Source: Pleurocapsa sp. MO_226.B13 (GTDB taxonomy: Bacteria > Cyanobacteriota > Cyanobacteriia > Cyanobacteriales > Xenococcaceae). From it: a stretch of 19,384 nt of DNA. The position numbers were made by a program, and so were the translations under genes. Below the pieces are notes generated by a model that saw only the letters and a list, made by a program, of their open reading frames with translations, did not search any database and had not been told where the DNA came from. Each line of letters begins with the position of its first letter. Within the stretch, counting starts at the first letter, position 1. The stretch is taken from NCBI GenBank assembly GCA_030064795.1, contig JASJEI010000154.1, positions 1-19,384 on the forward strand, given 5' to 3'. Shown in pieces: positions 15,919 to 19,384 of this stretch.

Positions 15919-15932
15919 AGTTTCATGAAACT
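15919..15932. promoter_or_regulatory. Perfect 14-bp palindrome, candidate operator
   Basis: AGTTTCATGAAACT reads the same on both strands, 147 bp before the taxis regulator gene. Its size and symmetry fit a dimeric regulator site, but no known consensus is recognised and chance is possible in AT-rich DNA. Confidence 0.35.
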
Positions 15933-16079
15933 CCCTAATCCTAAGAGTAATATTACACAAAATGTAAGATCGAGTTTTTGTCTAGCTGAGGTTAATTTTG
16001 TGAAGTTTTTGGGAATTATAAGTTTGTCTATATCAATCAGCAGTGATTTTTAGAGCGTGAAAATCTCAAAGAGCTAATA

Positions 16080-17318
16080 ATGCCATCACAAAAGTACGAA
16101 TCAGGACAGCTTAATTCTATTCTCAACTCGTTGTTTAAAAAGGGTGCTAATGGAGTTTTATGCTTAGAAACTCAAGTGGCTTCTTGGGTTCAGCAGCGAT
16201 CTTGTTTATTGATCTTGCGCAATGGTGCATTGACCTATGGAGAAAAAAATGTCTCGACAATTCCCACTAATCGAGATCTTTGTCAGATGTTGGGAGATAA
16301 ATTAAAACCCAATTTGATCAATGCTGCATTATCTGTGGCTCTCGAAAAAATCACTAATCCAAGCTCGACAAGAGAGTTAACCGAGCTACTAATTAGAATG
16401 AGGGTTTTTAGCTGGCAAGAAATAGAAGCCTTAATTGCGACTCAAGTTGTTTTAATCTTAGAACGATTCTTGTCTCATCCAGGTATAGCACATTGGCAAA
16501 TCAGCGATGAGTTCGATCTCAGCTATGGCGAAGACAAACATGGTTTAGATCGATCGCAGATCGAGGAACAACTTAAGTTACGTCAACAAAAGTGGCAACA
16601 ATATGCACCGACAATTCCCAGTATGGATGCAATCCCCTATGTCACCCCAGAACAATTACAGCAGATAGGCGATCGCAATGTCAAACAGCATCTGGCAGGC
16701 TCGGTGGACGGAAAACATACCCTGATCGATATTGCCGATAAAATGGGCAAAGACCCCTTAAAAGTAGCAAAAAGCTATGTTAACTGGGCAAATAATGGCT
16801 GGGTTAGTATTGGTACGACTCCCAGAAACGATCGAGCTGTAAGCAATGCCAAAGCCAAGATTCAATTGATTCAGGATGCAATAAAGTCAAATGACAATGC
16901 TCCCAAATCTGCATCTATTAATAACTCCGTTAATCAAACTCCAGATAATCAAAACTTACCGATAGTTCTCTCGGTTGATGATAGTCCAATTATTCAAACC
17001 ACAATCAAACGTGCTTTGAAAGAACAGTACAACGTTTTGTTAGCAGATAAAGCAGCAGATGCCCTCAAAATACTCCATCAGCATCCAGTTAGACTGATGC
17101 TACTAGATCTGACTATGCCCGATGTAGATGGCTTAGAGTTTTGTAAAATAGTTCGTCAGATCGATAAGTTTCGCGATTTACCAATCGTCATGGTGACAGC
17201 CAGAGATGGTTTGGTCAATAAAATGAAGGGTCATATTGCGGGGACGAGTAAATATCTAACCAAGCCTTTCAAGCCAGAGGAACTGAGGGCAGTCGTCGCT
17301 GAATATCTCAAGAGTTAG
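16080..17318 (+). CDS. PATAN-REC response regulator (PatA/PixG type)
   Basis: A 412-residue taxis regulator. Residues about 8-150 form the DUF4388/PATAN-like domain found in cyanobacterial PatA and PixG proteins (FKKGANGVLCLE; LLILRNGALTYGE; LIRMRVFSWQEIEALIATQV). Residues 185-245 form a winged-helix-like segment (LAGSVDGKHTLIDIADKMG; SYVNWANNGWV). A polar linker (250-292) leads to a C-terminal receiver (294-412): Asp300/Asp301, phospho-acceptor Asp343 in LLDLTMPDVDG, Thr373, and Lys395 in YLTKPF. There is no DNA-binding output domain after the receiver. Proteins of this type act beside CheA/CheW/MCP systems to control type IV pilus motility and phototaxis, and some bind the pilus extension ATPase. 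First gene of the operon; no separate CheY gene follows. Confidence 0.93.
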   Translation: MPSQKYESGQLNSILNSLFKKGANGVLCLETQVASWVQQRSCLLILRNGALTYGEKNVSTIPTNRDLCQMLGDKLKPNLINAALSVALEKITNPSSTRELTELLIRMRVFSWQEIEALIATQVVLILERFLSHPGIAHWQISDEFDLSYGEDKHGLDRSQIEEQLKLRQQKWQQYAPTIPSMDAIPYVTPEQLQQIGDRNVKQHLAGSVDGKHTLIDIADKMGKDPLKVAKSYVNWANNGWVSIGTTPRNDRAVSNAKAKIQLIQDAIKSNDNAPKSASINNSVNQTPDNQNLPIVLSVDDSPIIQTTIKRALKEQYNVLLADKAADALKILHQHPVRLMLLDLTMPDVDGLEFCKIVRQIDKFRDLPIVMVTARDGLVNKMKGHIAGTSKYLTKPFKPEELRAVVAEYLKS

Positions 17319-17341
17319 CAATTAATACCGAGGAAGAAAAT

Positions 17342-18379
17342 ATGGGTACTAAACCCTATTTAATTTTTAGTTTACACAATACCCGCTATGCGATCGCAGC
17401 CGAAGCAGTGAAGGAAATCTTTTTACTGCCAGAGTTGCTCCCCGTAGCCGAAGCACCACCAGATATTGTCGGGTTACTCAATCTGCATAACTTCTATGTT
17501 CCAGTTATGCACCTAGACTTGCGCTTTGGTCACAAATTCGATCGCTGTCATCTTACAGATAGCGTCATCGTAGTGGAGTCTCCCATGCAGGTAGGGGTCA
17601 TTGTCCATCGGGTAGAAACCGTTATCGATATTGACGAACGCTATATCCAAGCCGATCTCGACTACGGACGAGAACGAAATATCGCTAGGGCTTTTGTCAA
17701 GGGAATAATTAATCTGGATGATGAAATGATTATCCTGCTTGATGTAGCAAATCTGGTGCGTCATCCCGATGCAATCGAAGCACTAACCAACTCTGAAGGT
17801 CAAATCGAATCGGAAACCTCAGATCGAGATTTTTACGATCTATATTTTCCCACAGCCACCGCCAAAACCAGAGAAATTTTAGCTCAACGTGCGGTAAGTC
17901 TCAAAGAAGCCACCGAGGATAGTGAATCTGTCGAATTAATTCCCATTGCGGTGGTTAGTCTCAATGGAGATTACTTTGGTTTGGATTTAGGTATTGTCAG
18001 AGAATTTACCAAAATGGGACGAGTTACAGCTATTCCCTGTTGTCCCAGTCATATTATCGGCAACATGAACTTGCGGGGGGAAATCTTAACTCTGCTCGAT
18101 ATTCGTCAACCTCTAAATCTCACCCTCGATAGCAATCTACAGCCTACTAAAGCGGTAGTAATTGAAGTCGATGAGATTGTGGCGGGAATTGCCGTAGAAG
18201 AAGTATTTGATGTGATCGATTTACGTCCTGACGAACTAAAATCCGTTCCCGTGGCTACAGATACCAATACCGCAGCCTATCTCAAGGGGATGGTGGACTA
18301 TCTCAATCGACCATTATACCTAATCGACTTAGCCAAGCTTCTAGCCCAGGGAGCAATGACAGTAGAATTAGCAGCTTAA
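17342..18379 (+). CDS. Tandem CheW-domain adaptor protein
   Basis: Two CheW-like domains in one 345-residue chain. The first (about 4-145) contains YLIFSLHNTRYAIAAEAVKE and PDIVGLLNLHNFYVPVMHLD; the second (about 197-335) contains YFGLDLGIVREFTKM, HIIGNMNLRGEILTLLDIRQ and VEEVFDVIDL. Each repeats the features by which CheW joins chemoreceptors to CheA. The linker (146-195) is acidic. A single-domain CheW is about 160 residues, so this is a fusion or duplication, unlike the single CheW of E. coli. ATG 17342 has AGGAAG seven bases before it and starts 23 bp after the regulator gene. Cytoplasmic scaffold; its sequence-divergent halves could bind two partners at once. Confidence 0.93.
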   Translation: MGTKPYLIFSLHNTRYAIAAEAVKEIFLLPELLPVAEAPPDIVGLLNLHNFYVPVMHLDLRFGHKFDRCHLTDSVIVVESPMQVGVIVHRVETVIDIDERYIQADLDYGRERNIARAFVKGIINLDDEMIILLDVANLVRHPDAIEALTNSEGQIESETSDRDFYDLYFPTATAKTREILAQRAVSLKEATEDSESVELIPIAVVSLNGDYFGLDLGIVREFTKMGRVTAIPCCPSHIIGNMNLRGEILTLLDIRQPLNLTLDSNLQPTKAVVIEVDEIVAGIAVEEVFDVIDLRPDELKSVPVATDTNTAAYLKGMVDYLNRPLYLIDLAKLLAQGAMTVELAA

Positions 18380-18422
18380 ACTAACTTTCTTATTAATTAA
18401 ATCAATTACAGGTAAATCTATT

Positions 18423-19384
18423 ATGAAAATCGGAACTCAGTTAACCGCAGGTGCGATCGCGATCGGAACTATCGTTTCTCTAAACACGGGGATAATTGTA
18501 TCTAGATCTGAAGAAGCTGAAGCTAAAGTAATTAACCAGTCTGGGGTAGTTCGGGGAGGAACTCAAAGATCGGTCAAGCTAGAACTAGTAAACAATCCCA
18601 ACGATGAATTGATTGCTACGTTAGATAATCTAATTGAAGGTTTAATTAACGGTAGCGAAGAACTAGAACTGCCCCAAGCTACAGATCCAGCATACATTGC
18701 TGCAATGCAAGAAGCCCAGGCTCAATGGAACAGAGTTAAAGGCATAATTCAACAGGTGAGAACCAATCCTACCGACAGCAACCGCCAACTTCTGACTCAA
18801 GAAAGTGAAAAGTTATTTGAGCTAACTAACACAGCCGTAAACTTAGCTGAAGAATCTTTTGACAGTAGTGTGGCACAATTTAAAATCATTGAGATAGTAG
18901 TTGCAATGATTAGCTTGATCATTGTCGGCGTAATTATTGCTGGTTCGCGACGCATTGCTAGCACCCTCAACCAATTTACCAACAATATTGCCCAGTCTAG
19001 TGATGAAATTGCTTCTAAGGTAGAACGCCAGGAATCAGTAGCCAACGAACAGTCAAGTTCCGTCAGTCAAACCACTACTACAGTGGACTTATTGGGGGAA
19101 GCTTCTCGTCGTTCGGCGCAACAGGCAGAAGAATCGGCGAAAAGTGCTAGTACTGCTCTGTCTCTGGCAGAAACTGGAGCGCAAACCGTGGAACAAACAC
19201 GGGAGGGTATGGAAAGTCTCAAGGAAAGGGTAAGAGAAATCGCCGAACAAATTATTAACCTCAGCGAACAAACAGAACAAATTGCAGGGGTATCGGAGCT
19301 TGTGGGGGACTTGGCAAACCAAACTAATATGCTGGCTCTTAACGCAGCGGTTGAGGCAGCAAGGGCTGGTGAATACGGTAAAGG
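18423..19384 (+). CDS. Methyl-accepting chemotaxis protein, PilJ-like (partial)
   Basis: The open frame from ATG 18423 continues to the window edge, giving 320 residues plus an incomplete codon. A first transmembrane helix at about 7-27, a periplasmic region (28-154) with the INQSGVVRGGTQRSVKLEL segment typical of PilJ-like/type IV pilus sensor domains, and a second transmembrane helix at about 155-174. Unlike most receptors I see no HAMP domain: only some 30 residues separate this helix from the coiled-coil signalling domain. The signalling tip is visible and conserved: EIAEQI, QTEQIAGVSELVGDLANQTN and MLALNAAVEAARAGEYGKG. Only the descending arm and C-terminus lie outside. Starts 43 bp after the CheW gene; probably partnered with a CheA beyond the window. 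Confidence 0.92.
   Translation, partial: MKIGTQLTAGAIAIGTIVSLNTGIIVSRSEEAEAKVINQSGVVRGGTQRSVKLELVNNPNDELIATLDNLIEGLINGSEELELPQATDPAYIAAMQEAQAQWNRVKGIIQQVRTNPTDSNRQLLTQESEKLFELTNTAVNLAEESFDSSVAQFKIIEIVVAMISLIIVGVIIAGSRRIASTLNQFTNNIAQSSDEIASKVERQESVANEQSSSVSQTTTTVDLLGEASRRSAQQAEESAKSASTALSLAETGAQTVEQTREGMESLKERVREIAEQIINLSEQTEQIAGVSELVGDLANQTNMLALNAAVEAARAGEYGK

Larger units (their letters stand above)
15595..16079. other. Intergenic region between fmdA and the taxis operon
   Basis: This divergent 485-bp region must hold the promoters of both fmdA and the taxis operon. It contains a 71-bp inverted-repeat element (15654-15724, listed separately), a tandem AATGACC pair inside that element, a G/T-rich tract at 15877-15906, and the perfect 14-bp palindrome AGTTTCATGAAACT at 15919-15932. 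I cannot single out a confident -35/-10 pair. The palindrome is the best candidate operator. Confidence 0.5.

Overview
The window comes from a cyanobacterium. The palindrome GCGATCGC (HIP1) recurs throughout, the DNA is AT-rich, and the gene families are cyanobacterial in flavour: PATAN-type taxis regulator, tandem CheW protein, PilJ-like chemoreceptor, FmdA/FmdB pair. Its lineage within cyanobacteria cannot be fixed from sequence alone; a large, IS-rich genome is likely.

Layout. 1-1459 is gene-poor, with one doubtful small ORF on the minus strand. 1460-2767 holds an unaccompanied MalG-type ABC permease and a DUF4864-like protein. 2802-3619 is an internally deleted insertion sequence with 19-bp terminal inverted repeats. 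It sits in the 3' end of a minus-strand RTX calcium-binding protein gene (to 4415), so that ORF now ends in IS-derived codons. Head-to-head with it is an overlapping three-gene unit (4456-7449): histidine kinase, NarL/LuxR-type response regulator and membrane-anchored beta-lactamase-fold serine hydrolase. Downstream, on the minus strand, are a 549-aa membrane/coiled-coil protein with dynamin-like layout but no P-loop, a MoaD-like sulfur carrier, and Era.

10491-11729 is a decayed region: the 3' remnant of a helix-turn-helix gene, a 166-bp palindromic element with perfect 17-bp terminal repeats, and the 5' remnant of an ABC exporter. Then come gmd and fcl (GDP-mannose to GDP-L-fucose), closed by a strong terminator. 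FmdB and formamidase (minus strand) are bracketed by two short inverted-repeat elements with near-identical ends. The right edge is a chemotaxis-type operon: PATAN-REC regulator, CheW-CheW fusion, and a chemoreceptor running off the window.

Genes that work together: the kinase and regulator are a cognate pair, translationally coupled to each other and probably to the hydrolase; gmd and fcl catalyse consecutive steps of nucleotide-sugar synthesis; the last three genes are parts of one taxis or motility pathway whose CheA probably lies beyond the window. I see no CRISPR array, tRNA, rRNA, prophage or clear defence system. The points most worth following are the pseudo-dynamin, the chimeric RTX/IS end with its unusual junction to the kinase gene, and the palindromic elements.
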